Below are positions 36,115-45,392 of a stretch of DNA of 64,000 bases, piece by piece. Location of the stretch: assembly GCA_965249765.1 (NCBI GenBank), contig CBDFMR010000005.1, positions 1,922,001 to 1,986,000 on the forward strand, given 5' to 3'. The DNA is from CBDFMR01 sp965249765. Lineage in GTDB: Bacteria > Bacteroidota > Bacteroidia > Chitinophagales > Saprospiraceae. Numbering within the stretch: position 1 is the stretch's first letter; every line of letters begins with the position of its first letter. The notes under the pieces are model-generated. The model searched no databases and was not told the DNA's origin. It worked only from the letters and a program-made list of their open reading frames with translations. The position numbers were made by a program, and so were the translations under genes.

Positions 36115-37410
36115 CTATTCTATTTTCACCCTTATCATAATTTTAGTACCGATTACGCGACCATCTGAGGCCTTCAGATGATGAACTGTGACCATTTTAT
36201 CCTTGTCTTTTTGATCTGCTAGTAGTTCCAGCCTGCGTTGAGTTATAGCCATTCCTACCGAATTGTACTCTTTGTTTTTCAGCGTGTCTTTTTGGAATCC
36301 ATGACCATTGTCTGTAACAGAAATGACAAGGTAGTTTTGTTCTGTGGAGTAATTAACACCAATAACTCCTTTCTCTACGTTTTTGAGACCGTGCTTGATG
36401 GCATTCTCCACATAGGGCTGGACGAGCATGGGTGGGATGGTTGTATCATACGGGTCGATGTCATTGTCATGAGTTACGTTATAATCGAAACCCCTCTTAT
36501 GCCTGACCTTTTCCAAATATAAATAGGACTCTAAATATGCGATCTCCTCTTCGAGAGAAATTTTTCTGGCCCTGGCGTTATTTAAGGTAGCCCTGATGAG
36601 CTTGGAGAACTTGGCTAAGAGATGGCCGGCATGTTTTTTCTCGTTCTGGGTGATAGCACTTTGAATAGAGTTGAGGACATTGAAGATAAAGTGAGGATTC
36701 ATTTGAGCCTGGAGAGCTGATCTCTCTAAATCATTCTTTTCAGAAATAAGAGATTCTCTGTATTGCAAATTAGATAGGTTTAAAGCATAGTTAAAAAATG
36801 ACAATTCAATGAGCATTCCTATTAAATACAGCTTATGTGGATTGTCCTGAAATATACTAATTCCCGGGAAGGAATAAATTATTAATGATAATAGAATAAA
36901 TGTGAGCGCGCCAAGAAGGCCAAAGCCTATTATTCTAAATGATGGATTATTATCTTTAAATAATAATATGACCAAAAAATAATTTAGTAATAATGATGCT
37001 AATCCCAAAAGTAGAGTAATTATTTGTACCCCATCGAAATTTAATAATAGAACATCAGTTATAGTAGTCAATGGTGCGGCACTAAGTGTAAATATAATTT
37101 GATATTTTAACACTCTTCTATAAAGCGCACATCTGCTAGACTTCAATACGTAATACCAAAAAAAGAAGTAGTAAAAGAGCATGGGAATTGTTTGACTAAT
37201 TCTTTCATATTGATAAAATGGAGTCAAATTCAGCTGAGAAAACAGCATTAAATTATTATATTTTCCAAACGTATATAATATAAAAATGATGCTAAATATA
37301 ATATATAACACATAGAATATATAGGCGCTGTTTCTCTCGCTTAGGTAGAAATTTATAGCGGGTATAATAAATGAAAATGTCAGCCCCAGTAAGAATATCC
37401 AAAGTAGCAT
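36115..37410 (-). CDS. LytS-type membrane sensor histidine kinase
   Basis: A 431-residue protein with about seven membrane helices in residues 1-215 (7TMR-DISM-like), then a His_kinase/HATPase module. The phospho-acceptor box is QAQMNPHFIFNVLNSIQ. The ATPase part has MLVQPYVENAIKHGLKN (N box) and VTDNGHGFQ (G box). From 36123 to 36521 its DNA is identical to the 3' end of the neighbouring kinase gene (see findings). It lacks the periplasmic sensor domain seen in many relatives. It should signal to the LytTR regulator at 34.9 kb. Confidence 0.88.
   Translation of the reverse strand: MLLWIFLLGLTFSFIIPAINFYLSERNSAYIFYVLYIIFSIIFILYTFGKYNNLMLFSQLNLTPFYQYERISQTIPMLFYYFFFWYYVLKSSRCALYRRVLKYQIIFTLSAAPLTTITDVLLLNFDGVQIITLLLGLASLLLNYFLVILLFKDNNPSFRIIGFGLLGALTFILLSLIIYSFPGISIFQDNPHKLYLIGMLIELSFFNYALNLSNLQYRESLISEKNDLERSALQAQMNPHFIFNVLNSIQSAITQNEKKHAGHLLAKFSKLIRATLNNARARKISLEEEIAYLESYLYLEKVRHKRGFDYNVTHDNDIDPYDTTIPPMLVQPYVENAIKHGLKNVEKGVIGVNYSTEQNYLVISVTDNGHGFQKDTLKNKEYNSVGMAITQRRLELLADQKDKDKMVTVHHLKASDGRVIGTKIMIRVKIE
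36123..36521 (-). repeat. Direct repeat, 3' end of membrane kinase gene
   Basis: About 399 bp identical to 37458-37856 (offset 1335 bp, same orientation). It covers the last 130 or so codons of this kinase. Upstream of 36521 similarity falls quickly to that of ordinary paralogues, which points to recent gene conversion and not to a whole-gene duplication. Confidence 0.85.
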
Positions 37411-37449
37411 TTGTATTATTTATTCTTTGATAAAATAAATTAATAACGG

Positions 37450-40420
37450 TTAAGTAGTTTTCACCCTTATCATAATTTTAGTACCGATTACGCGACCATC
37501 TGAGGCCTTCAGATGATGAACTGTGACCATTTTATCCTTGTCTTTTTGATCTGCTAGTAGTTCCAGCCTGCGTTGAGTTATAGCCATTCCTACCGAATTG
37601 TACTCTTTGTTTTTCAGCGTGTCTTTTTGGAATCCATGACCATTGTCTGTAACAGAAATGACAAGGTAGTTTTGTTCTGTGGAGTAATTAACACCAATAA
37701 CTCCTTTCTCTACGTTTTTGAGACCGTGCTTGATGGCATTCTCCACATAGGGCTGGACGAGCATGGGTGGGATGGTTGTATCATACGGGTCGATGTCATT
37801 GTCATGAGTTACGTTATAATCGAAACCCCTCTTATGCCTGACCTTTTCCAAATATAGATAGGATTCTATGTAGGCGATCTCCTCTTCGAGAGAAATTTTC
37901 TCGGCCCTGGCGTTATTAAGTGTAGCCCTGATTAGTTTGGAAAATTTTGCCAGTAATAGAGCTGCTTGGTCCTTTTCATTTTGAGTGACGGCATTTTGTA
38001 TGGAGTTCAGTACATTGAAAATAAAGTGAGGATTCATTTGAGCCTGGAGTGCCGATCTTTCCAATTCGATCAACTGATCTTTTACCTCATGCTCCTTCTG
38101 AATAGAGATCAACCTTCTACTGTAGGTAAAATATCCCAGCCCTAGAATGGCTAACATTACTAACAAAAGAAACCATAGTTTTTTCCAGAACGGGGGATTT
38201 ATTCTGAAAGATTGTACCAAAGATTCGCTCCAGTATCCGTCTTCATTCTGTGTCTGGATTTCCAGCTCGTAGTTGCCCGGTGACATGTTAGGAAAATTCA
38301 AACTGGTACTCTTAGTGTATTCCCAGGCACTTGTATTCTTAAGTTTGTAACGATAAAGAATATCACCTCCGGCCTTGTAGTCTATCGCTAGATAACTGAG
38401 GTTGATGTTTTTATCATCAGGGTCCAAATCATAGAAAGGACTGAGTGCTTGAGCAGTACCATTGACGACAAATTCAGTGAGCAGCGGTGTAGAAGTAGTC
38501 AAATTTTCTCCCTCGTCTTCCATCCTACATAGGCCTTTTGTAGTAGCTACCCATATGGTCTCTCCTTGCCTCCTTACCTTGGTGATCTCATTTCCTGGGA
38601 GGCCATGCTTTTTCGAATATTGCTTAATCTTGAAATTACCAGAAGAGAGATAGGTGACCTTATTAAGTCCATTGAGCGTACCTACCCAGATCTGATCTTC
38701 TTCATCAATAAAGACATTCTCGATCATGTCGGCGGTGAGACCTTCATAGGAAGTGATGGTAACCAGATTCTCTTTTCCATCCCAGATGATGATTCCATTG
38801 CCCTTGGTACCTAAGACAAAATCGCCATTACTCATAAATTCCACGGCTTCTATTCTTTCGTAGAAATATGGATGCTCGTACTCTGGCCGGACCAGGGAAT
38901 CCCCAGTCCATTGCCACAATCCATCGACACGGCTGATCCATATGTTCCCTTGGTTGTCAAAATTGGCATCCAGATGCCTGGTGGAGTTGATGTAAAAGGC
39001 ATCTGTTGTTTTGGTGATTTTCTCAGTGTTTAAATTGGCAAGTAGGGTGTTTGTTCGATTAGATAATAAAACGTGGCCGTTGTGTTTTCTCGAACTGACT
39101 TTACGCAATCCAAATCTTCTTTCCGTCTCATAGAAAGGCCCTAGCATTTGAGACCATTTTCCTTCTTTCAATAGACTGCCCATGTCGCCCCCAATGAGTT
39201 TTTCAAATTCATTGTCATAATACAAGTCATAATTATAGGCAGCATTATATGGAGAGGGCTGTAGTTTTTTTATTTCTCCTTTTTCATGATCCACCTCTAT
39301 AATGTCGCCTCTCCACAAACCAATAATGAGCAGGCTGTCATTCTTGAGCGTAAATGTTTTTACGAAATCCTCAGATAGTCCGTTAGTTGCGTTATAGGAC
39401 ACAATGTTTTCATCGGGCGCATAAAATACTCCGTCCTCTACTGTCATTATCCAGAGACCACCTTGCCTGTCTTTGTATATATTAGTAATAATATTTCCAT
39501 CTAAAATGGAATAGAAAATATTCTGCCTTAATGCATCATAATTCTCGTATACTCTGATTCCTTGATTATTAATTAAGCCAAGCCACAATTCTCCTTTGGT
39601 TGTTGTGTATCGACAAGTAAAACCAGAATCGTTGGCTTTGCACCATTCCAATTTTCCATCCTTTATTAATCCCAGAGTACCAGAAGTATAAAACAGATAA
39701 GATGACACTGCAAGTTTCAAAAAAGTGTACCCGCCCAATTCATTTATGCGAGGCATACGGATTAGATAGGCTTGGTCCTTTTCTATTATCTGAATCGGCA
39801 AGTTCAAACCCTCTTTAAGAGTTTCATCCTGAGCCAGGAGTTTTTCTATCGGGCACTTGGAATGCCATGAAGAAAACATAGCTGTATGATCTTTATCGAT
39901 GACTATGAAGCCATAGTCATCAGGCAGTATTACTTCACTATGCCCTGAGGAATCAATTTTGATTATTCCATTTAGAATTAGACTTACGAAAATAGGACCA
40001 CCTTGATCAGAGATGACTAAACGTTGAGCACATATAATAGTCGTCCTTATACTGAGTAATCACATGATTAAATTCATAGGGAAATATGCTGTCATTCTCA
40101 TGAATATAAATGTTCCCTGACATCGTAAGGATCCACAGCCTGCCTTCCTCATCTTCTTTCAAGTCAAAAACCACTGGATTCTTCAAACCTTCACGTGAGC
40201 CATAGTTTTTAAACCGATATCCATCGAATCGACTCAGGCCATTATCCGTTCCGAACCACATAAAACCATCTTTGTCTTGTAAAGCTATGTGTACCTCAGA
40301 ACTTGGTAATCCGTCCTCAGTAGTGTAGTTTCTAAAAGTGGGGTGGGGGTGCTGAGAGAACAGTTGACTTACAACAAGGCAACTAAAGCACAGTATCATA
40401 GTTGTTCTTAAATAAAACAC
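37450..40420 (-). pseudogene. Beta-propeller (Reg_prop) sensor histidine kinase with one frameshift
   Basis: The N-terminal piece (40007-40420) has a signal peptide (MILCFSCLVVSQLFSQ) and the first propeller blades (FRNYTTEDGLPSSEVHIALQDKDG; FMWFGTDNGLSRFDGY). It stops after YYMCSTFSHL. The frame then shifts near 40010-40030, reading RLVISDQGGPIFVSLILNG and running open to 37450. The second piece carries more Reg_prop blades (QIWVGTLNGLNKV), a Y_Y_Y domain (MSPGNYELEIQTQNEDGYW), a membrane helix (KLWFLLLVMLAILGLGYF) and the His_kinase/HATPase module (QMNPHFIFNVLNSIQN). Joined, it is about 985 residues. The single lesion could be recent or a sequencing error. Confidence 0.85.
37458..37856 (-). 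repeat. Direct repeat, 3' end of propeller kinase gene
   Basis: Second copy of the identical 399-bp tract (partner 36123-36521). It encodes the ATP-binding half of the kinase domain, from about EKVRHKRGFDYNV to the C-terminus. Confidence 0.85.
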
Positions 40421-40936
40421 CCATAAGTATAATCAATTGTCAGTACATACAATTGATAGATGTCATAAAATCATCACAGGGCTTTTGACTTTTTTGCATG
40501 ATAGTAGTGTGAATTCAATTCTTCAGCCTTTGCAATATGAACCTGAAACTCACAGTGATGAAGGACGAGTTATGGACTGCGGATAAAACCATCAACGATA
40601 AGCAGTTTAGAAGGTCTATAAGATCGCATAATGTGAGAACGTGTAAAGGTAGATTGATCTTGTGTTAAGTGAATTCACATTTGCTTGATTCCGCGGGTTG
40701 AGATGTTGATTTCCGGTAGTATCCTATCCAAGTCTAGCAAGTGGAGCCGATTCACGGCCCTGCCTATATACAATATGAGTCCTGATTCCGAGAGGCAAGA
40801 AAAAAAGTCTATCAGTTCGGGATATACAATGATAAAATACGTATTTTTAACATATATATCAGATTGCGCCATTTGCGTATTTGACTTCAATGGTACGGAT
40901 CGTGTAGTATGATCATTGGTTGTAAAGTTAAGAAGT
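40421..40936. other. Intergenic region without a recognised gene
   Basis: This 516-bp gap lies between the divergent propeller kinase and desaturase genes and should hold both promoters. It contains a 10-bp palindrome GTGAATTCAC at 40669-40678 and a 43-codon frame from the ATG at 40537 (MNLKLTVMKDELW) with no recognised relatives. I do not call a gene here. Confidence 0.5.
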
Positions 40937-42022
40937 ATGCCACAACAAGAATTTGCTCCCACATCATGGAGTGTAGAACAAAAGAAAGAGTACATCCAAA
41001 AACATGGTAAAGCAATAGCCATGGAAGCTCGTAAATTATCTGTCCCAAGTAATTGGCTTGTATTATTGCACTTAGGTGTTACCGTAATCGGATATATTGC
41101 ATTATTTGCTTCCGCATACTGGGTGTATGGTAAGTACGGATTTCATTATGCGCTGCCTATTATTGTATGCACGGCTCTGTGGGTTCCGCGTTTTGTTGGC
41201 ACCCAGCATGACTGTGGACATAGAAGTTATATAAAGAATACGAGAATAGGTAACGCCATAGGTGTCGTCTGTTCTCTTTTCACGCTACTCCCATATAGGT
41301 ACTGGGGTGGTGAGCACAATTATCATCATGCACATAACAACAAGATAGAGACCAATGATATTGGGGATATAAAGACCATTACGGTAGATAGATATATAAA
41401 GTTACCTGAGCATGCAAGGAAAAAATACAGAAAATTTCGCAATCCTTGGAATCTAATTATTTTGGGCGGACCTCGATATGTATTGATAATGAATCGGTTT
41501 TTCCGTCATGAAAACATCAAGGAATTTAGGAAGTATAAATCTTCTGTTCTCTATACTAATATTATGTTGTTTGTTTTCTATACAGGATTGACACTTCTGT
41601 TGGGGTATAAATTCCTCGTTATCTGTGCAATTGTTTTTTGCTTATATGGAATTGTTGATGTATGGTTCTTTTATGTGCAACATCAATTTGAGGAGGCTGT
41701 AAAGTATATGAAAAGTGAATGGGATTTTATCGAGGCTTCTCTTTTGGGAAGTAGTAGATATAAATTACCATGGTTTTTGAATTTTGCTACGACAAATATT
41801 GGTGAACACCCGCTACATCACCTTATGTCGAGTATGCCTCACTATAGGTTGAGAAAATCATGGAAAAGCATAGTAGCGAAGTTTCCAGATTTGCAGCATA
41901 TAATCACGGAAATAACTTTTCGAGAAAGCATCAAATGTGCTTATTTGGCACTATATGACATGGACAGACAAAAGATGATCACTTTTAAAGAGTTTGATCG
42001 AGGTAATAGTTATTATCCGTAG
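40937..42022 (+). CDS. Membrane fatty acid desaturase
   Basis: A 361-residue integral membrane di-iron enzyme. The three histidine clusters are present: HDCGH, HNYHH (in GGEHNYHHAHNN) and HPLHH (in NIGEHPLHHLMSSMPHYRL). Hydrophobic helices flank them at about 45-90 and 195-245. It should introduce a double bond into acyl chains, possibly for membrane fluidity or lipid decoration; regiospecificity cannot be told. The ATG at 40937 (MPQQEFAPTSW) is preferred to an upstream TTG. It stands alone, convergent with the deaminase gene. Confidence 0.88.
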   Translation: MPQQEFAPTSWSVEQKKEYIQKHGKAIAMEARKLSVPSNWLVLLHLGVTVIGYIALFASAYWVYGKYGFHYALPIIVCTALWVPRFVGTQHDCGHRSYIKNTRIGNAIGVVCSLFTLLPYRYWGGEHNYHHAHNNKIETNDIGDIKTITVDRYIKLPEHARKKYRKFRNPWNLIILGGPRYVLIMNRFFRHENIKEFRKYKSSVLYTNIMLFVFYTGLTLLLGYKFLVICAIVFCLYGIVDVWFFYVQHQFEEAVKYMKSEWDFIEASLLGSSRYKLPWFLNFATTNIGEHPLHHLMSSMPHYRLRKSWKSIVAKFPDLQHIITEITFRESIKCAYLALYDMDRQKMITFKEFDRGNSYYP

Positions 42023-42055
42023 CCGTACTGTCGACACTAGATATAGCAAGGGAAC

Positions 42056-43078
42056 TTAGTTCAATGAATTGAAATAGCCATTTACCTGAGAAATGCGTTT
42101 TTCTTTGTCTCCAGAACTCAACCAACTCGCTTCAAAGGCATTAATGGTCAATTTTTTCAATTGATCTTTAGTTAAGTTTAGTGCTCTTGCTGTTTCGTAG
42201 TAATTCTCGTTCATATAGCCTCCAAAATATGCTGGGTCGTCGGAGTGGATGCTTGCCATTATTCCTTTATCAAGCATATGAGTAACGGGATGGTCTTCCA
42301 TATGTTGAATGACTTTGAGTTCTACATTACTAAGTGGACATAATGTTAGTGGGATGTTTGATTGAACTAGTCTTTGAACTAAAGCTTCGTCATCCAAACA
42401 ACGATTTCCATGGTCTATTCTTACAACTTTCAAGAGATCGAGAGCTTCCCAAATATATTCTGCTGGACCTTCTTCTCCAGCATGAGCTACCAATTTGTAA
42501 CCGTGTTTTGCTGATACTTCAAATACATTGACAAACTTGCTGGGAGGATTACCCCTCTCTGATGAGTCTAAACCTACGCCATCAATCCAATGCTTGAAGG
42601 GGAGTGATGATTCAAGTGTTTTGAATGCGGCATCTTCACTTAAGTGACGAAGATAGGACATGATGAGCTTGTAGGAAATGTTTAATTCATGCTTGGCTTT
42701 TTCAAGCGCTTTATAAATTCCTTTGATAACGACATCAAATCCGATCCCTCTATCAGTATGGGTTTGTGGATCGAAGAACACTTCTACATGGACAACATTT
42801 TGACTATGTACTTTGCTTAGATATGCCCAAGTCAAGTCGTAAAAATCTTGCTCATGGATCAATACTTGAGCGCCAACATAGTAGATGTCTAAAAATTCTT
42901 GAAGATTTTTAAACTTATAAGCTTTCTTCAATGTTTCGACGGAATCATAATCTAAGGGGATGTTATTCCTATTGGCAATTTCAAACATGAGTTCGGGTTC
43001 AAAGCTCCCTTCGATATGTATATGAAGCTCTGCTTTAGGAATGCCTTGAATGATATTTTTTAAGTCAAATGATTCCAT
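42056..43078 (-). CDS. add: Adenosine/adenine deaminase
   Basis: A 340-residue zinc aminohydrolase. Metal ligands appear as His19 and His21 (AELHIHIEGSFEPELMF), His in LVAHAGEEGP with the catalytic Glu, and Asp in HSDDPAYFGGYMNENY. The forms HIEGSFEPELMF and DDPAYFGGY are typical of the AAH1/PA0148-like subgroup that deaminates adenine, so adenine may be the true substrate despite the adenosine deaminase family label. It works in purine salvage. No operon partner is evident. Confidence 0.88.
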   Translation of the reverse strand: MESFDLKNIIQGIPKAELHIHIEGSFEPELMFEIANRNNIPLDYDSVETLKKAYKFKNLQEFLDIYYVGAQVLIHEQDFYDLTWAYLSKVHSQNVVHVEVFFDPQTHTDRGIGFDVVIKGIYKALEKAKHELNISYKLIMSYLRHLSEDAAFKTLESSLPFKHWIDGVGLDSSERGNPPSKFVNVFEVSAKHGYKLVAHAGEEGPAEYIWEALDLLKVVRIDHGNRCLDDEALVQRLVQSNIPLTLCPLSNVELKVIQHMEDHPVTHMLDKGIMASIHSDDPAYFGGYMNENYYETARALNLTKDQLKKLTINAFEASWLSSGDKEKRISQVNGYFNSLN

Positions 43079-43285
43079 GTGGGAATATTGTTTGATGGCA
43101 AATATAAAATATCATATAATTGTATCCGATGTAGAGAAGAGGAGTATGGAGAGAGATATAGCGTTAGCATCTCGCCAATTCAGTTTTATAGACTAATTCT
43201 TAATCCAAGAATATTTAATGGATCGTAACTACTCAGGTAGTTAACAAAAATAGAGAAACGATGTTTCACTATATATTAAGTTGGT

Positions 43286-43510
43286 TCATTCTACAATTTC
43301 GTAATCAATGCTTAGTTTTCGCAAAGCTCTTAAAGCAGAACTAGAATTTCTATCTGCAATCTCAACCTCTATAGCATCTCCTTCTATTAGAATATCTGTG
43401 AGTTCATTTGAAAGTGATTCGTCCATGATAGATGAGAACTCTGTTATGCACCTGGCTATCGCTCTTCTATCTGGCCTCATCGCATCGCAAGACAATAAGT
43501 TTAATTTCAT
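43286..43510 (-). CDS. Small hypothetical protein
   Basis: 74 residues (MKLNLLSCDAMRPDRRAIAR to ALRKLSIDYEIVE), mixed alpha/beta in appearance, with two Ser/Ala-rich stretches and no signal peptide. I do not recognise the family. It reads in the same direction as the ferredoxin and U32 genes but is separated from them by 69 bp. Coding-like composition supports it weakly; it could be spurious. Confidence 0.4.
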   Translation of the reverse strand: MKLNLLSCDAMRPDRRAIARCITEFSSIMDESLSNELTDILIEGDAIEVEIADRNSSSALRALRKLSIDYEIVE

Positions 43511-43579
43511 GATTGCGTATTATAAGGCAAGATACTTAAGTTGATATTATTGCTGGATAACGTTGGCATTGTTTTAGCA

Positions 43580-43807
43580 TTAGCATAATGCTACCTTAAT
43601 AATCTTGACAGGACAGTTGGCTGCGGCCTGAATATTTTCAGAGTGCTCGTTTTCATTAACCAATGCCTTGAATACTCCCTTCTTTTCCTTTCCCTCAATA
43701 AGATTGCATCGTCCGTCCTTTTTGGAAATCCGCCATCTATTGGGTGCAGCTTCCACACAGCCATTGCATCCTATACATTTTCCTCTGTAATATATAATAC
43801 GAACCAT
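43580..43807 (-). CDS. 4Fe-4S ferredoxin-like protein
   Basis: 75 residues with cluster cysteines at 11, 14 and 17 (GKCIGCNGCVEAAP) and 65 (AANCPVKII), the spacing of a single-cluster ferredoxin in which the second half has lost its own set. A further Cys is at the C-terminal residue 75. It overlaps the U32 peptidase stop by one base, so the two are translationally coupled. U32 enzymes in tRNA or rRNA hydroxylation use iron-sulfur chemistry, so it may be the electron partner; that is inference. Confidence 0.82.
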   Translation of the reverse strand: MVRIIYYRGKCIGCNGCVEAAPNRWRISKKDGRCNLIEGKEKKGVFKALVNENEHSENIQAAANCPVKIIKVALC

Positions 43808-45060
43808 TACTCGGTCACTATTTTATACAGCTTGGTAGAGGGCTTGATAGCTTCATCTACTTTTATCGTGAAGGTATCGCCTTTCTTAACAGAGTCGACA
43901 CATACGGTATCTACCCGGAGTTCTTTCACTTCTGTTTTAATAGCTCCAATGTTGGGTCCAGTGAGTAGAATTCTGTCACCTACTTTCAATGTGTGAGATT
44001 CCATTCTAAATTCTCCTACCTTTATTTTTCCAAAATACTTAATACATCTTCCAAGGAGGAGCTTCTTATCTGTAGCTTTTGAACCGTAAGAGTCATTCCA
44101 TTCTCCCATTTTGCGACCCAGATAATAGCCATCCCAAAATCCACGATTATAAACTGTTGCCAGTTGCTTGGTCCAACTCTTAATTTTGTCGGATGTGTAG
44201 TTTCCTTCCTGAATGGAGGAAACAGCCTCTTTATAGCAACGTACAACGGTGTCGACATAATCAGCCGAGCGTCCCCTTCCTTCTATTTTCAGAATACCCG
44301 CGCCGCTTTCCAGTATTTTATTAAGAAACCCTATGGTACAAAGGTCTTTAGCACTCATAATGTATTCATTGTCTATTTCCAATTCAACGCCATCTTCCTT
44401 GCTTGTTACAATGTACTCTTTCCTGCAGTTTTGGATGCATGCGCCTCTGTTGGCAGAGGCATTATTGGAATGTAGACTCAGGTAGCATTTTCCGGATACG
44501 GCCATACAAAGTGCTCCATGAGCAAACACTTCTAATCTTACTAGTTCACCTGAAGGTCCTATGATTTGTCTTCTTTCAATCTCTTTTGCGATCTCTGAAA
44601 CTTGTCTCAGACTTAATTCCCTGGATAGAACCATTACATCAGCAAAAGCGGCATAGAATTCTACTGTTTCAATATTGGTAACGTTGACTTGAGTAGAAAT
44701 GTGCAATGGCATGTTGATTGACTTACAATAAGACATTACAGCATGGTCCGATGCAATTACTGCAGTGATATTGTTTTTCTTTGCATGATCTACGATAGAC
44801 TTCATCAGACTTATGTCATGGCTGTAGAGTATAGTATTGAGGGCGATATATGATTTAACGTTGTTCTCCTGACATATTTTGCTTACCTCAAATAAGTCAT
44901 CTAATGTGAAGTTGATAGATGAACGAGACCGCATATTGAGTTGCTCAACCCCAAAATATATAGAGTCACCCCCGGCTTTTATAGCAGCTGTAAGTGATTC
45001 ATATGAACCTACAGGAGCTAATATCTCTACTTGTATACTTTTCATTTTAATGTTGTCCAA
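43807..45060 (-). CDS. U32 family peptidase-like protein
   Basis: A 417-residue protein with the U32 TIM-barrel core (EILAPVGSYESLTAAIKAGG; DSIYFGVEQLNMRSRS) and the family signature EVFAHGALCMAVSGKCYLS, whose cysteines, with later ones (RGACIQNCRKEY), can hold an iron-sulfur cluster. Related proteins (TrhP/RlhA) hydroxylate tRNA or rRNA and are not proteases; the specific target cannot be assigned. A second Met at codon 6 (MKSIQVEIL) is an equally plausible start. Confidence 0.9.
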   Translation of the reverse strand: MDNIKMKSIQVEILAPVGSYESLTAAIKAGGDSIYFGVEQLNMRSRSSINFTLDDLFEVSKICQENNVKSYIALNTILYSHDISLMKSIVDHAKKNNITAVIASDHAVMSYCKSINMPLHISTQVNVTNIETVEFYAAFADVMVLSRELSLRQVSEIAKEIERRQIIGPSGELVRLEVFAHGALCMAVSGKCYLSLHSNNASANRGACIQNCRKEYIVTSKEDGVELEIDNEYIMSAKDLCTIGFLNKILESGAGILKIEGRGRSADYVDTVVRCYKEAVSSIQEGNYTSDKIKSWTKQLATVYNRGFWDGYYLGRKMGEWNDSYGSKATDKKLLLGRCIKYFGKIKVGEFRMESHTLKVGDRILLTGPNIGAIKTEVKELRVDTVCVDSVKKGDTFTIKVDEAIKPSTKLYKIVTE

Positions 45061-45392
45061 CGCCGAAGACTCTACTATGACGTTTATCTATTATTATATC
45101 TCGTTTCTTAGAATGTACCGTTTTCTGATAATTGATATAGTTTATTGTTTTATGAAGTAAATAAATACTACGTAGTAAACCTAACTATGTCTCCACTATT
45201 TCGGGGAAGTCCATAAGGTTGTCCAAAAAAGATGATCACCAGTTTACGTTTTATCGAAGAATACATGGTCAATTGTGGATTGATTCTACATTAAAAACTC
45301 TTCAATCCAGAAAGGATTTATTATTTGTGAATAATATATTACATTTTGTAGGACCTCCGCGTAAATGCAAGTGGAATATGTTTCGGAATTTT
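45061..45392. other. Intergenic region without a recognised gene
   Basis: This 332-bp AT-rich gap lies upstream of the U32 gene and downstream of the acyl-CoA synthetase. No coding sequence, RNA or strong hairpin was seen. It should hold the U32-ferredoxin promoter. Confidence 0.5.

Noticed and set aside
36238..37857. Two identical 94-codon plus-strand frames at 36238 and 37573
   Set aside because: They are antisense shadows of the duplicated kinase tract; their identity only mirrors the repeat.
40537..40668. 43-codon plus-strand frame MNLKLTVMKDELW
   Set aside because: Short, no recognised relatives and no clear ribosome site; kept only as a note in the intergenic entry.
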